Below, in pieces: positions 12,044-24,409 of a stretch of DNA of 64,000 nucleotides. The notes below the pieces were generated by a model that saw nothing but the letters and a program-made list of their open reading frames with translations, was not told the DNA's origin and did not search any database. Within the stretch, counting starts at the first letter, position 1; the number at the start of each line of letters is the position of its first letter. Both the position numbers and the translations under genes were made by a program. This DNA comes from Triplophysa rosa (lineage: Eukaryota; Chordata; Actinopteri; Cypriniformes; Nemacheilidae): the NCBI RefSeq assembly GCF_024868665.1, contig NC_079890.1, positions 2,585,880 through 2,649,879 of the forward strand. Reading direction: 5' to 3'.

Positions 12044-12262
12044 AACAACACTCTTTAAAATAAAGGATCCTTAAAAGTTCTTTGTCAGGCCGTTTGTTTC
12101 CTTAAAGTACCCTGTATAAGACTTTTTGTTGCAAAAAAATGTTCTTTGTTGAGGAAAAGGTTCAGGCCATAAAAGGTAAGAAAGGAAGGTTGTTTGGCAA
12201 CCAAGCTTTGCTGTGAAGAACTACTTTAAGCGCCTTTATTTTTAAGAATGAAGAACATAGCA
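12044..12262. mobile_element. Short MITE-like fish repeat
   Basis: Begins ACACTCTTTAAAATAAAGGA, ends TTTATTTTTAAGAATG, and contains GGTTC- and TTCTTT-type words. This pattern is that of a very abundant fish MITE (ends roughly CACTCTTAAAAATAAAGG). The ends are imperfect inverted repeats. Family recognised from memory. Confidence 0.55.
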
Positions 12263-13344
12263 AGGATGGTTGCCATGAAGCTAGATTGTTAAAATCCAGA
12301 TAACAGACACTGGGGTCTTTAATAGTTCTTATGCTGTAAAAGACATCTTCAAACCTTCTAATGCCTATATTTTTCCAAGTTTTCACTGCAGTTTTAGTCT
12401 TTGCATTATTTTGTATGAGGACAGAGAAGGGGTTCACTCCCCCGTCTGCCACAGATCTGTCCAACAGGTGTAATTATGATGGATGGAGCCATTTCCAGCA
12501 GCTTTTTTTTGTCAAGGGGTCATACCCATCCCGCTTTCTCACAAACGTAACGAGTTTTCAAAGGAGCATGTGTTTGAGAGCAGGCCTAATTCCAGGTACG
12601 CAAAACCGACAAATGATTGACTATAACTGGTAAATAGCATCTAATGACTCATTTTGTACTCAAAGCACCCATATTCAGCAGCACATTTGTGCAGTTTAGG
12701 TGGGGGATGTCCGGCATCATATTGTTCTCTGAGGTGCTGACATTTAGGTTACGTTAAAACACTGAATAGGTCTAAACATTTGTTTAATTAACAAAAACGA
12801 TCAGAGAAAAACATGGTGCCAGGACATTACTACTGTATGTGTTTGGAATAATATCTTGCTACGGGGTGTTGGAATAGCTGCTCTGTGGTTGCATTCTGTG
12901 AGGTCCCCACTGTCATGGAAAACCAGAAAATATCAGGGAATTTCTACATCATGATACTGCAGCAAGAAAAAAGTTGCTTTAAAAGTTATGGAAAGGTCAT
13001 GGTAATCTCTTTATTAGACATACTGTACATTTTTCAAGTTTTGCTTTGCACTATATCATATATTATTTTGTTTGCTTTATTACCTTTTACTGAGTGCTTG
13101 TGTAGTTTGCCCGCAGGCTAGTGTGAAATATCAGCCTGTTCAATGGACTTATGGTTTAGAGTCTATTTTGAGATATAAGTCAAATCATTAGTCTGCGGAT
13201 TCAACAGTTTGTTTAATGATTTCTTACAAAATATCATCCAGCAACGAATGAAAAATCATTGGATTAATCTGTCAACATTTTAAGTGTATGGCAAGTACAC
13301 ACCAAAGCCACCGTATGCTTCGAAAGGGAGGGGTGGAGTGAGCT
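12263..13344. other. Intergenic, nothing recognised
   Basis: No gene was recognised; short open frames on both strands overlap each other and match nothing known. The right edge, about 13300-13345 (CCGTATGCTTCGAAAGGGAG), is a fragment of the element also present at 42253-42625. Confidence 0.45.
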
Positions 13345-13606
13345 TTGTTTTTGTTCTGTTGAACACAAAATGCGATATTTTTTTTAAGAATTTAGGAAAG
13401 CAAACAGTTCTGGAGCACCTTTAACTACCATTTTATTTTTTCTTATGTGGTAGTGAATGATGTCCCAGAACTGAAAATTGCTAACATTCTTCCAGATAAC
13501 TTCCTTTGTGTCCAACAGAACAAAGAAATGTATACAGATTTGGATCAACTTCAGGGTGAGTAAATGATGACCGAATTTTCATCTTTGGGTGAACTGTCAC
13601 TTTAAG
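13345..13606. mobile_element. Foldback (Angel-like) MITE copy 2, diverged
   Basis: Arms related to the 468-775 element: TTGAACACAAAATGCGATAT at the left, and TTTGTGTCCAACAGAACAAA, GGGTGAGTAAATGATGAC and GGTGAACTGTCACTTTAAG at the right. Confidence 0.7.
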
Positions 13607-13802
13607 GACAACAGTCATCCAGATCACATATCAATGGTCATATTGTGCAAAATTCTTAGATGCTCGGAGTGGCCTCACTTTGGCATTTAAACAGTTCTAC
13701 TTGACAGACCTGCTCTGTGCGTGTGGAGTTGTGTTTTATGCATGCGGGTTTGTATGAACCTGTGTGCATGTCTGTATTCTGTGTGTGTTCACTTCTTTTG
13801 TT

Positions 13803-13915
13803 TTAACTTGTGTAACTTTAATGTTTTGCTTAGTCAATATGTTTCATGTACAGCTGCTTTGTAAAAATGAAAATTGTAAAAAGCGTATATAAATAAAGTT
13901 GACTTGAAATAAAGT
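13803..13915 (+). repeat. Retroposon 3' tail fragment
   Basis: The phrase ACAGCTGCTTTGTAAAAATG leading to GCGTATATAAATAAAGTTG is a common fish LINE/SINE tail. No coding part is attached. Confidence 0.45.
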
Positions 13916-15790
13916 TGAGACCTGCAGTTTTTTAAGGTAGACAGAAGGTTGTTCCAAGCATCTTAGAAGACTTGCCAAAGTTTGTTCGGTTTTATGTAAT
14001 CCCAGATCAGGGCTCTGTGGGGGCCAAACCATCTGCTGCAAGACTCTTTGTTTTTGCAGAGAATAATTCTCTGTGGCTTAAACATCTAAACTTGATATTT
14101 TCTAACAATAAGCTACAGCAGAAGATGTCAAATCTGTGCTTTATTGTATAATGCCAGTTATACAGTTTATTCCTAGTAATGCATTTGGTCCCCCATCAAA
14201 GTTTCTTCTAAGCCCTCGAGCCCGTTTCCTTCAGTCACTTTAGATAAAAAGCATCTACTTTGCACAACAAGCAAATGTTGTGTTTCTTTCCGATCAATAA
14301 ACCACAGCTTATCAGATATTTATTTGACTATGAAGCTCGCTCAGTATACATGTAAAACACTTCCTTTGAAGAGAAGAAACATAAAAGTCTGTTGATCCTC
14401 TAAACCGTGCCCCAAGCAAGCACTAAACATACTATAATTTGTTTGCTCCCATATGCCAATAGCTATTTTGATGTGTTAATTAAACCGGATTTTGTGGATT
14501 TAAAAAGAAAGCTAGTAAAAAGTGTATATTTGAATATTTAGCATTGTGAACGCCGCGTTTCAGCCAGTGGATTGATTCTGGGCTTTGTTTTAGAGGGGCG
14601 GTTGCTCATTTGTTTAAAACGTAATTTGGAATGGGACGTTTGGGTCTGTCTGTCGACAAGAAAGTGTTTCCCGAAGATCGGTGGAAATATCAATGGTAAT
14701 ATTGTCAGCGGCTGTGTAATCCTCTTAGACATGACAAAGCACCATGAAGAAGGTCTGAAAGGAAAGAAGATGCTGATCAGCTAATTGTGCTTCATCCTCT
14801 CAATAACCTCACCTGTTCTTAAACCGCTGAGCTCAGCGCTTGTGCTCTTTAAAGGGAGGGAAGGTTCATATTTACACTCCATTTATTGCTTTCCGGGCTC
14901 CATTTGATTGGCTCTTAAGACCTCTGAGCGCCCGTTTTAACCCCCAATTGTAAATTAAGCTGTTGAGGTATAGCGTGTTTATGAGCTAAATGTGGACAAT
15001 TTAATTTGAAATGGGATTTGGGTCGAAACGTCTCTGCAGCGAACATGCGTAATGTTCTTTTTAGTGATGTTATTATGCTTAAGTGCACAGTATGTATACG
15101 TGGAACAAATTAAAATAGAACACAGATATTTTTCAGTATGATATATCTATTTTAACATTATGATTTTGATGGATAAGTACAATTAATAAGTCAACAAATG
15201 GCACTTAAATAAGCTTAATTTTCTAGTTTTTAACTTTATTGTGCTTTCTGAAGTCTATTTATTGTACATTATGCATAGGCTATATGCTTAAAAAACTGAC
15301 ATATTTAGGTTTATACGTGCTTGAAATAAGTCATCCATCATATTACTGCAGCTCCTACAGCTGTACTATTTATGAACCACAAAGTAATTTCTCCAAATCT
15401 CCAAAATACTGACAAAAGTGACTCTGACTACAGTCAATTTTACAGACCTACATAATAAAGGTGCCTAAATAATTCATAGTTTTACTAATCCCCATTTCCA
15501 CTAACACAGCACAAAAGTCAATGACTGTTTGACAGCTGAGCGAGAGAGGGAGAAATAAGTACACAAGAGAAACCAAAGTACAAGGCATTTACATTAGACA
15601 ACACAGAAATATCCTGTCCAATCATACAAGATGTTTTTAAGGGGGGGTGAAGTCTACTCTATTCTTTGTCCAACTACTGCCCTCAAGTGGCAATGTTCTG
15701 AAATTGCACTGCTCTTTTTTGTTATTAGGACAGTGGAGATTATTTGGCGTAATATTTTGAAGAAGCCATAGCGTTTATTAATGCAGAAAT
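13916..15790. other. Intergenic; possible conserved noncoding DNA near 14.5-14.95 kb
   Basis: No gene was recognised. About 14530-14950 is less AT-rich and free of recognised repeats, with overlapping short open frames on both strands, a pattern seen in conserved noncoding elements as well as by chance. In human, NTRK3 lies beyond MRPL46 on this side, but no ntrk3 coding exon is visible. Confidence 0.4.
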
Positions 15791-15794
15791 AAGA

Positions 15795-16045
15795 TTTAAA
15801 GGGGTAGTTTATCCAAAAACATCCCACACTTGGGTAATTTCAAACATGTATGCCTTTCCTTATTCTGCAGAATACAAATGAAGATACTTTAAAGAATGTT
15901 GGTGACCAAACGACATTGGACCCAAATGACTTCTGCTGTATGGAGACAAAACCTTCTCAAAATATTTTCTTTTGTGTTCCACAGAGGAAACGTTATAAAC
16001 AGGTTTTGAATGAAATGAGGGTGAATATATGACCTAATATACATT
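15795..16045. mobile_element. Foldback (Angel-like) MITE copy 3, diverged
   Basis: Left arm AAGGGGTAGTTTATCCAAAA ... TGCAGAATACAAATGAAGAT; right arm ATTTTCTTTTGTGTTCCACA ... ATGAGGGTGAATATATGACC. Same family as 468-775, with more mutations. Confidence 0.7.
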
Positions 16046-16260
16046 TTGTGGAAAAATACGAAAATTAACATAAAATCACACTTCACTTTCACATTCAAGT
16101 GAAAAACTGGAACTTTTAATGTTACTTTAATTTTTTTTCATTTATGACATCAAGATTAATGAAAACATACACGTACATAGGCATGACATGATCAAAGCAA
16201 GCACTGATGATGAAAAAACATACCATGTGTTCTCTGATGGAACGTGTGGTCCAAAAAACA

Positions 16261-16266
16261 TTTATT
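16261..16266 (-). promoter_or_regulatory. mrpl46: Polyadenylation signal of mrpl46
   Basis: AATAAA on the minus strand, 18 nt past the TAA stop at 16285-16287. The 3' UTR would therefore be extremely short. Confidence 0.65.
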
Positions 16267-16284
16267 CAAGACCAATTTCTTATA

Positions 16285-18501
16285 TTACAGACTCATAATG
16301 AAGCGATTAACTTGTTTCAGGTACTCTGGTGTCAGAAAGTCCTTAAGTTCATCCTTTTTAACCCAGGCAAATGAATTCTTCTCCAGGGGTAAATGGTTGG
16401 GACTACACATCACAGCTTTGAAGAAAAACACTTTGGCTCCAACGCTGCCTTCTTTCTGAATGTCTTTTGGGTATTTGTATTTGTAAAATCCACAAGGTGC
16501 ATTGCCAAGGAAAGTAGCCTTCACATCTGCTAACACAGCACAAAGAACAACTGCTAACCAAAAATGCAATAAAGGCACAATATATCACCACCATATCGGT
16601 GGCTGAAAATATGAATGATAGATTAGTAATTAAATTATTAGTGTTAGAGCCATCCCTTTAGTTATAGTGAGCTGTCTTTTAAACCAGGTGAAAGTTGGCC
16701 ATAGGAGTATAAAATTAATTTTAAAAGAATTTTTAGTTTGTCATTTCCTTGTTTTCTGCAATCAGTGTTTTAGTTTTTTACTTATTAGCCTATATATATC
16801 AGTTATTGGCATCCAATTGTAAGGATTACAAATGACAGTTGCGAAAAGAGTATCACCTGGTAGATGTGCGAGGGCCCGTTCGGCTGTCTGTCGAAGAGTC
16901 TCCCCAGCCTTCCATTGTACCTGAGGCAGGAGCCATACCTTTTGACTGCCAACATCTTGTTTGATCAGTAAAACCAGACTGTCTGCTAAACAACGCTCTG
17001 ATGAACTCACGTCCAGCTTGTCCCCTGTGTACAGATTTGTGGAATTCAGATGGTGTCTGACAATCTACTATTCTAAGGCCCAATTCTACCCCTTACCCCC
17101 ACCCCTCCGTTTGGCGCGTTCACATGAAGGGGTAGGGGTGTCTCAATTCTCTTTTGGTTGGAGGAGTAGGGGTAAGGGCCAGATAGCCCTTCAAACGAAG
17201 ACTTTTCGGGACCTCACTTCAAACGAAGGGCACTGCACAATTGACCATATGAAGAAAGTATAAGCACTTTTATTGACATCTCACCATTAGACCTCTGAGC
17301 AGGATGAAACTGTTTGAGTTTCTGTTCCCATGCATCCTCCAGATCTTGTGCTGTAACAATTTCTTTGTCTCCATAATCCTCCTCTTCATCTGAATCATAG
17401 TCTTCCTCCTGTTTCCGACTCATACGTGCAGCGTCCTCCAGGAGCCTCAACTCATGGTCTGAAAGCAGACTTCTCTCTAACTCCATCTGAAATAACAAAG
17501 ATGAGACAACAGCTTAAGTTGACAAGTGTCCCATGACTGCATATGTGTGAGCAGGACTAAGGCTTAGTTTAAGCCAGGACTATGCCTTAGTTAAATTAGG
17601 ATATTTACGTCGCTTTTAATAAAATGCCTTAAATAAAAACATCACTGCTGTGCATCTTTAGACAAAACAATGGCAATGACATATTTTAAGATGTCAGGGC
17701 AATTTTTTTGTTCAGTTAAGACAGCTCAAACTTGAATTTTAGTCTGGGACTAGCCCCGAGCCTTATCTGTGAAACCGGCCATATATCTATATTCTATGTA
17801 ACTGGTTTTGCTATTTTTTCTCTGTAGGTGGTTTTGCATGTTTGCTTTAAACATCTGTTTCAAACTGTCTTAAATTGTTTGTGAATTCTGTCCTTCCGAA
17901 TAAAATTCTCTCAAATAAAGTTTATTATTATGATTATGTATATTGTTATTAAATATTACAGCAATAAATATTTATATTTCTTACTTTCATTTATTGCTGT
18001 TTTGTCGTTTGCTTTCCCTCTGAACCTACAATCTACTCAATGACAGGCTCCATACTGACAACCTAAACTGCAATTGGGGCATGTTGTCATAATAAAAGGT
18101 CATATGTTGAATGAGCTGCATTATGTCATTATGAGTAATAACTGTTCAGACAAAACCGTCAAGAGCCTACAAAGAAACTTCTTCTCGGAGAAATCGTTCA
18201 TATAAATATTCACTGAAGCAAAGTAAAACAGTCAGGCTGTTAACGTCAGTATATTTACCTGCTGCATCAGCCCACTGAACTCCTCTTCTATGGGGTTTCT
18301 GTCTTGAGAGATCACCGGCAGCCTCTGCAGGCAAACTGCACCATGTAGCGTCCACGGAGACCCAACACTCGCCGTTTTGTGATTTGTCGCGCTAAAGTGA
18401 TTCTCCGTAAAAGAAATATTTCTCATTCCCACAGTTAACCTTCCTGATCCTGTTATTACTCTCCATAGTGGCCGATAAATGCACCTAAAGGGCGCCGCCA
18501 T
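16285..18501 (-). CDS. mrpl46: Large-subunit mitochondrial ribosomal protein mL46 (4 exons)
   Basis: Nuclear gene for mitochondrial ribosomal protein L46 (mL46), a large-subunit component with a Nudix-like fold that acts in the mitochondrial matrix. Coding exons on the minus strand are 18501-18259, 17486-17285, 17024-16857 and 16526-16285. All junctions keep frame and have GT-AG sites; the total is 855 nt, 284 aa (human 279). The N-terminus ([15 protein letters not shown]...) is basic, as expected for a mitochondrial targeting peptide. Family-typical C-terminal phrases are [46 protein letters not shown] and [11 protein letters not shown]. Exon 2 has an acidic run ([14 protein letters not shown]). 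The start has a good context and is the only in-frame ATG at the family's position. It faces mrps11 head to head. Intron 1 (17487-18258) and intron 2 (17025-17284) hold repeats. Confidence 0.96.
17073..17240. mobile_element. Palindromic MITE-like repeat in mrpl46 intron 2
   Basis: Left part CCCAATTCTACCCCTTACCC and right part GGAGTAGGGGTAAGGGCC are inverted copies. The segment lies wholly inside the 260-bp mrpl46 intron between exons 2 and 3 and makes up most of it. It resembles a dispersed fish element. Confidence 0.55.
17560..17785. repeat. Dispersed fish repeat in mrpl46 intron 1
   Basis: Runs from GGACTAAGGCTTAGTTTAAG to GTCTGGGACTAGCCCCGAG and ATCTGTGAAACCGGCC, a pattern I recognise as an abundant cyprinid repeat. 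It has no coding capacity; class not determined. Confidence 0.5.
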
Positions 18502-18865
18502 GTTGACCCCACGTGCGCTCCCACAATGCTTTGCTCGTTTGGCGAAATGGGCGATTCTATTTGGACGTAGGAAATGGAGGGCATTGTTTTCACTATGTTA
18601 ACGGACATAATAAATACACATTATCCACAATAATATCAAATTAAACGATAAACATATAACTAGTCATTGTAACATGTATTTTCTGTCAGAGTTTCTGCGT
18701 TGACGAAATGTGACTTAAGCGATGCTCCCCTCTGAAAACGGGACATGTAATATTCCGTGTACACATGACCCTCAATGTCCGCAGAGCAGCGTAAAGTCAT
18801 GCTAGTGTGTATATTTTGATAAAGTGCGTGAAATAAACACACACACACACACACACACACACGCA
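18502..18865. promoter_or_regulatory. Bidirectional promoter of mrpl46 and mrps11
   Basis: The 364 bp between the two divergent start codons must contain both transcription starts and 5' UTRs. There is no TATA box at an obvious position. It is GC-richer near mrpl46 (GGCGCCGCCATGTTGACC is the mrpl46 start seen from the plus strand). A (CA)n tract at its right end abuts the mrps11 start. Head-to-head pairing of these two genes is also found in human, so the arrangement is old. Confidence 0.85.
18838..18862. repeat. (AC)n microsatellite in the mrps11 5' UTR
   Basis: About 12 AC dinucleotides ending three bases before the mrps11 ATG at 18866. Length variation here would alter the leader immediately upstream of the start codon. 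Confidence 0.95.
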
Positions 18866-21800
18866 ATGTACCGTGGGTTATACAGTCTCTTTAAAGGGTC
18901 GTGTCAGACGCTTTTTGAGCCCCTGAATTCAACGGGAGGACTGATGTAAGTTGTTTACGTGGTTGAAATAGCAGCTCCAGTGAACTTAACATGGTCATTT
19001 TTGCATTACTGTGATATGAGTGTTGTTTTTCCACGCTATTTTATCGCGATTATTGTACGTAGTACCATGGTAAAACCACATTGGGGTTCATGAACGTGGA
19101 CGTTGGTGTTTATCCGGTTGTACAAATGACAGTTTCACATGCACGTGAATGATTAAAAACACATTTTCAATATCAAGCTGTGATATATTTCACTCGATAT
19201 ATATGTATTTTTCCACTTCTCACAATGGGGTTTAAATTCCAGTGTATCACAACAAGGTATGTCATATTGTAAATACCATGGTATTAATTACCATCTGATT
19301 CCATAATGTCCTTTGCATGATTTTAATTGGCTGTTAGATTGAATGCTCAAAGTGTTTTAGTGGTGCCAGCATTAAAGCACATATGTCTTATGATATTTTT
19401 ACATTCTAGAAATACGACCGTCAGTTTAAGTCTATGGAATTGTGTCTTGGTAGTTTAATTCTCCACCAAACCGATGATACCATAAGATCACATTGTATAG
19501 AGGGGTCTCACTCTCATTTCTTCTCGTTTCTTGCAGTGGAGGAAATGTGGTCCGTCTGCTGACATGCAGTGCCGTCCGATTACAAGAATCTGATGTCAAA
19601 CCCGTGGAAACCAAGAGCCCGTCAGCACCCGTCAAAAGATCAAAGGAGTATGTCTTGTATACAAACACAGACAGTCATCTGTGCACGTGCACATTTGCTT
19701 ACAGACACTTTTTAACACACTGGTTTCCAAACTTTCTCCAGTTAAACCACTAAATTATTTACTTTCAGTGAAAATTTGAATAGTTTTTGATGTAGGGGTA
19801 GATATTGATATTGGGACGCAAACAAATACGATATGTATTGTAGATCTATGCCGATATTTTTATGATATGATGTCTGTTTAGTGCAATTGGTTAAGCTACC
19901 AACACGTGACCTAATTTTAACCTTACGTTTAAGTTAACTTTTATATTCAGCAATAGACCTTTTCAGTTTTTTTAATGTACACACACAAAAAAGTTCTATG
20001 AAACCTTGAATGTTGTTGATTCTTCAACATGTTGTGTGCACAACAAAAAATGTTATTGAAAGTCGCTAATGTTAGTCACATTAATTTGTTACTCGTATTT
20101 TAGTTTCTTTTTTATTTTCACAATACGATGATACTATCATATTGTGAACCTAAAATAGATGTATGAGAATATAATTTTAGCAGTTTTATTATAGATACAT
20201 ATATATATTATTTATGTTGTGTGTTTTATATTTCTTTTGTGTGTATTGTATTTTTTTGTTTAGTCTCTTTCCTCCATTCCCTGGTCAGGAGAGCTCGCTG
20301 ACATGGGACAGCAAAAACTATGAAGGTTTACCGATCGCACACATAAAAGCCACGTACAACAAGTAAGTTGCCTGACGCAGTTCAAATTAAACAGGCATCC
20401 AATTGTTACCTTTCCTTTTGGTCAGAGGCACGTTTCGGCTGGTTATAAAGGCATAAGGGGAATCCAGAGACTTTGAAATGAATAAAGATTCAAACCGAAT
20501 GTGACCGTCCACTGGTGTGATTGAGATTGTGTTTGCAAACTTTGCTCACCGTCTTCTGAATTTCATTTTACACCAGCACACACATTCAGGTGACAGACAG
20601 CGCAGGCCAGTACATGGTCCGAACCTCGTGCGGCTCAGAAGGCTTCAAGAATGTGAAGAAATCCACCCCTGTTGCGGCACAGACTGCTGGGATTTCTGCT
20701 GCCGCGGTAAGACACACAGAAATAAAGATTTATCACACAGCACTGAGCTGAATGTGAAATTAAAGATTGAGAAAGATCTTATTTCTTATTAGAAATAGAG
20801 TTTGTGTATTAAAACCGATTGCAATACACTACACATTTGTTTCAGAGCAATTCATTCAAGTCTGTGCTGTCATGTATTCGGTTGTCACAAGATCAAGTCT
20901 GTCATTTGGATGTCGTCCACTGGATGGCAGCGCATTTCTTTCTAGTAATTTATCGGACCCTGGTGGATTGTGAAAGTACAAAGAGGTCTGCTTGTGGACT
21001 TCTTTTTCTGCTTTATTTGAACATTTTAAGACATGATGCCAGTACGAACAGAGGCATTTGTAATATTAGCAATATGGCCAGTCAAGAACATAATCAGAGC
21101 AAAGAGAGATGCGTTTTAAATGGCTTCACAGGTATGAATTTAACTGGTATACATAATGAAGTATCAAACCAAGTGGCATCAGCGAACAAATAATCTTAGG
21201 CATCCTCAGAGCTAAATGCCATTTTTATTGCCTATAGACGGTTTCAAAGCAACAACTAAAACAAACGTCACTGCGCATACTCGCGTTTGTGGACAAACTT
21301 AACTTCCGGTACACATCTGCAAACAATAGAGAGCCTGTGGGTTATTTCCGATAACAAGCAAAAGAACCGTTACTTGGCTAAACTTGCCTCTCCATTATTT
21401 TGAATTTAGACTGCGATACCAATCTCAACCACTAGATGTCAATGTCCCATACGGTTTCTTTAAATGCGACCAAACTACAGGACCCATTCAACAAATCGTG
21501 AAATTAACATACAAGACAATTCAACAAATCGTTTATTTAATACAGTTATTATACAATAAAATAGTAATATCTTATTATTAATATATATGAAATTAAATGG
21601 TATTAGACACTAGCCAGGCCGATAAACAAACACAGACCGGAAGTTATCTTCCGTCCAGGCGCGTGCATCCGATGAAACCGTCTATAAGAAGTTGGACGCC
21701 CACAACGACACGCAGGTGTCTTTCAACAGATTAACTATAGAAATGTTTCATTTAACAGACAGAAAGTGTCAAAACACTTTTCATCTTCATTTTAAATTAT

Positions 21801-24409
21801 TTCTATTTTATCGCGTCAAACCCAAAAGCTTAGATAAAGAAAAGAAAGTTAGCAAATACATATTAATGGACGCACCTTTTTAGTGCTATTGTGTATGTGC
21901 TAAGGTTTTCTTTCGTTCTGTGTTGAACATGATCTGAGTCGGCAGTATGCGATCAACTGTTTCAATGATGCTTATACTGACAATTAGACCAGCCATGGAT
22001 TGAAATAACATCCAGAATTTCCGTTTCATGTTTATGCATCCCCCTTGGCTATTTTCATGCAGTTTTTTTGTAATTTCATAAGTTTCCACCCTGAAGAGTC
22101 TAATGAGAAGCCTGACTCACAGCAGTCTATATAATCAGTATATGACTTCTCGCTGATAACCATTCATTTGCTGTATGGACACAAGCGTTATGATATAAAT
22201 GAGTGGTTTCAGACAGACCTCAGACTCGACGCCCTGGCAATTTTGTTTTCCTCAGCGATTTATTAGTTTCTCATTATGCTAAATTTCCTGAATTTATGCG
22301 TGTTTGTCTTGGGCAGAAGGCGAAGGCGAAGGGGGTCACGTACATCCGCGTGCTGGTGAAAGGACTCGGTCCGGGGCGCTTGGTGAGTAGCTTTTGGTCT
22401 CATCAACAGCTGAGTTATGTGAAAGAAGGGGGCAGTATCGCTTCTTCGTGAATTAAGGTGCATTTTATTTGTTGCCATTTAGAGATGTTTGATTTGATTG
22501 TAATATGACTTTCATTCGTATGTGTTTGGAATGCAAATGGGATGTCTTGAAATAGTGCCGTTATCACCATAATAATTTACTTTACAATATAACATAGTGT
22601 AATGAAAGAATATAAAATACTTTCATTATGCTATTTCACAAACTCTGTAGGGTAAAAGTGGAAAGAAGAAAGAAAAATGAAGTAATAAAATGAATGTGGA
22701 ACATTCAAGATTCAATATTTTATTTGTCACATACACATTTAAATTGAGGTTGCCATGGTCTTGCTATCAAATCGCTAAGGTGTTACTAAATGGATTTTAG
22801 TTTATTGTTATGCAGTTGCTAGGGTATTATGGGTTGTTGCTAGGTGATTGATTACTATCTCAAAAGACCCCATCATGTCATGATATCTAAGGGATAATCC
22901 ACAACTAGCCGTGCGTTAGCTGTGGATTATCCTGCTTATACCATGGTCATTTGCCAATTTAAAGCTTTTAGTGATGTTTGTCATTTTAGATCAAACAGGT
23001 GTAAATTATAGTTATTTTGTCAGTTAATTTCAGATGTAATCAAACTGACTGGAGCTACCCGTTCGTTAAAGGGTTTTAATGCACACCTTCCAGCCAATCA
23101 GAATCGAGTATTCAAACAGACCATGCACCATCATGGTATAAGGTGGTTATATCCCAGAGGTTGATTTTTATTAAAACTAGCAGACGATTTGCAGTAACAA
23201 AGTTGAAAACTATAGAATAATTATTATTTTCACACAACAAATATTGATATTTATATATATTTGTACACATTATAACTATATAACGCAGATAAAGTTTTAT
23301 CAAACGTTACACCTCTGATGAAAGAATTATTGTTAATTTACTCATTTGTTTATTTTCCATTATCGTGTCATTAGCTTAACACAGTATTTATCAATCTGTG
23401 TATATCACCCAAATGGGAAAGCACAGATTTGGGAGTTTTTATTCAATACTCAAAACTGACAGATGTGTTCTCTAAGATCAGCTGTGGTCCACATGCTCTT
23501 ACTCTAAACCAGTGGAGGACAATAAGACTGGATGAGGGTCTAATGAACCCCTCCAGAGCTGAGGGCAACAGGGGGGCTTTAAGATTTCAATGACTCCTTT
23601 ACCTACCCGGGTTTATTGAGCCATTTATGTATCAATGCAAGCCCAACAACTGTGGTGCCAACTGCTGTAAATGGGCATGTTTACCTGACTACTGCATATA
23701 TAACACTGCGCAACACCCATAGAGGCCAACAATTCAATTGTTATTTTCCAGGCAGATATTAATTTGCATCCCTTGTCTTTTATAATGTCTGACTGATTTA
23801 CGAGTAATAAGGCACCTGTAGGGTTATATTGTAAATATAGGCATATCATTCGCTTATATTCGCAACATAGCGTGGCATCTGTTACCTTACTAGTTAACGG
23901 GGAATATTCTCTGTTCTTTAGAAGTTCTATAAAATTATCAAAAAGCATTTTTGCAGTCACGTTAAAAGAGCGTTTTATCGACCCCACTTGTCATTGCTAA
24001 ACATTCTAAAAATGTTATAAAAACGTTTAAATATTATTTGACATCGTTAGTGGAAGATTTAAAAACATTCGGAAACCATGTTTCTTAATGGGAATGTTAG
24101 GAAATGTTCTTATAACGTATTTTTGTTAGCAGGGTTGCCCAGTAAAGTCCCATTTTATTTTTAAAAGAACTATACAAATTTTTAACTAATCCCTCATGCA
24201 GAAACAGGTTTAGCAGTATGCGGATGTATATGCTCATTTTGTCATTGGATTTATCTTGTTGCTGACTTGGCCGACATTGATTTTGCTCCCTCTGTGTATA
24301 GTCGGCCATAAAAGGGTTAACCATGGGAGGACTGGAGGTTGTTTCCATCACCGACAACACCCCGGTGCCACACAATGGCTGTCGCCCTCGCAAAGCGCGA
24401 AGGATGTGA
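18866..24409 (+). CDS. mrps11: Small-subunit mitochondrial ribosomal protein uS11m (6 exons)
   Basis: Nuclear gene for mitochondrial ribosomal protein S11 (uS11 family), which binds rRNA on the platform of the mitochondrial small subunit. Coding exons are 18866-18945, 19537-19647, 20264-20362, 20577-20706, 22317-22382 and 24302-24409, all with GT-AG junctions in phase. The total is 594 nt, 197 aa (human 194). Family landmarks are [50 protein letters not shown] and [20 protein letters not shown], then the basic end RPRKARRM. The first exon ([17 protein letters not shown]...) is a plausible targeting peptide. It is inferred from the only ATG followed by a donor that keeps phase with exon 2, so it is the least certain part. 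Intron 4 contains an inverted-repeat element. ATTAAA motifs at 24603 and 24613 are possible polyadenylation signals. Confidence 0.95.
21231..21687. mobile_element. MITE with TATAGACGGTTTCA inverted ends, in mrps11 intron 4
   Basis: A 14-bp perfect terminal inverted repeat: TATAGACGGTTTCA at 21231-21244 and TGAAACCGTCTATA at 21674-21687. Subterminal sequence includes ACTTCCGGTACAC and ACCGGAAGTTATCTTCCG, also roughly inverted. No transposase is seen. It is probably a non-autonomous DNA transposon; superfamily undetermined. Confidence 0.75.
22745..22860. repeat. GTTGCTA-type short repeat cluster
   Basis: Diverged repetitions of GTTGCCATGG, GTTGCTAGGG and GTTGCTAGGTG over about 115 bp in mrps11 intron 5. 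This is a low-complexity repeat common in fish. Confidence 0.5.
23985..24140. repeat. Dispersed repeat in mrps11 intron 5
   Basis: Sequence of the AACGTTTAAA / AAACATTCGGAAAC / GGAATGTTAGGAAATGTTCT type, an abundant fish repeat pattern, lying just upstream of the last mrps11 exon. Confidence 0.4.

Noticed and set aside
1..16260. ntrk3 exons
   Set aside because: Expected near mrpl46 by human synteny, but no signal peptide, leucine-rich, Ig or kinase exon is present in the window.
16853..17083. 76-codon minus-strand frame over mrpl46 exon 3
   Set aside because: Wrong frame of a real exon; the adjacent frame gives the conserved mL46 sequence.
18838..18862. Repeat array considered as CRISPR-like
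   Set aside because: Simple (AC)n microsatellite in a vertebrate genome; no spacers.
20819..21193. 124-codon plus-strand frame in mrps11 intron 4
   Set aside because: Lies wholly in an intron, matches nothing, partly adjoining a transposon.
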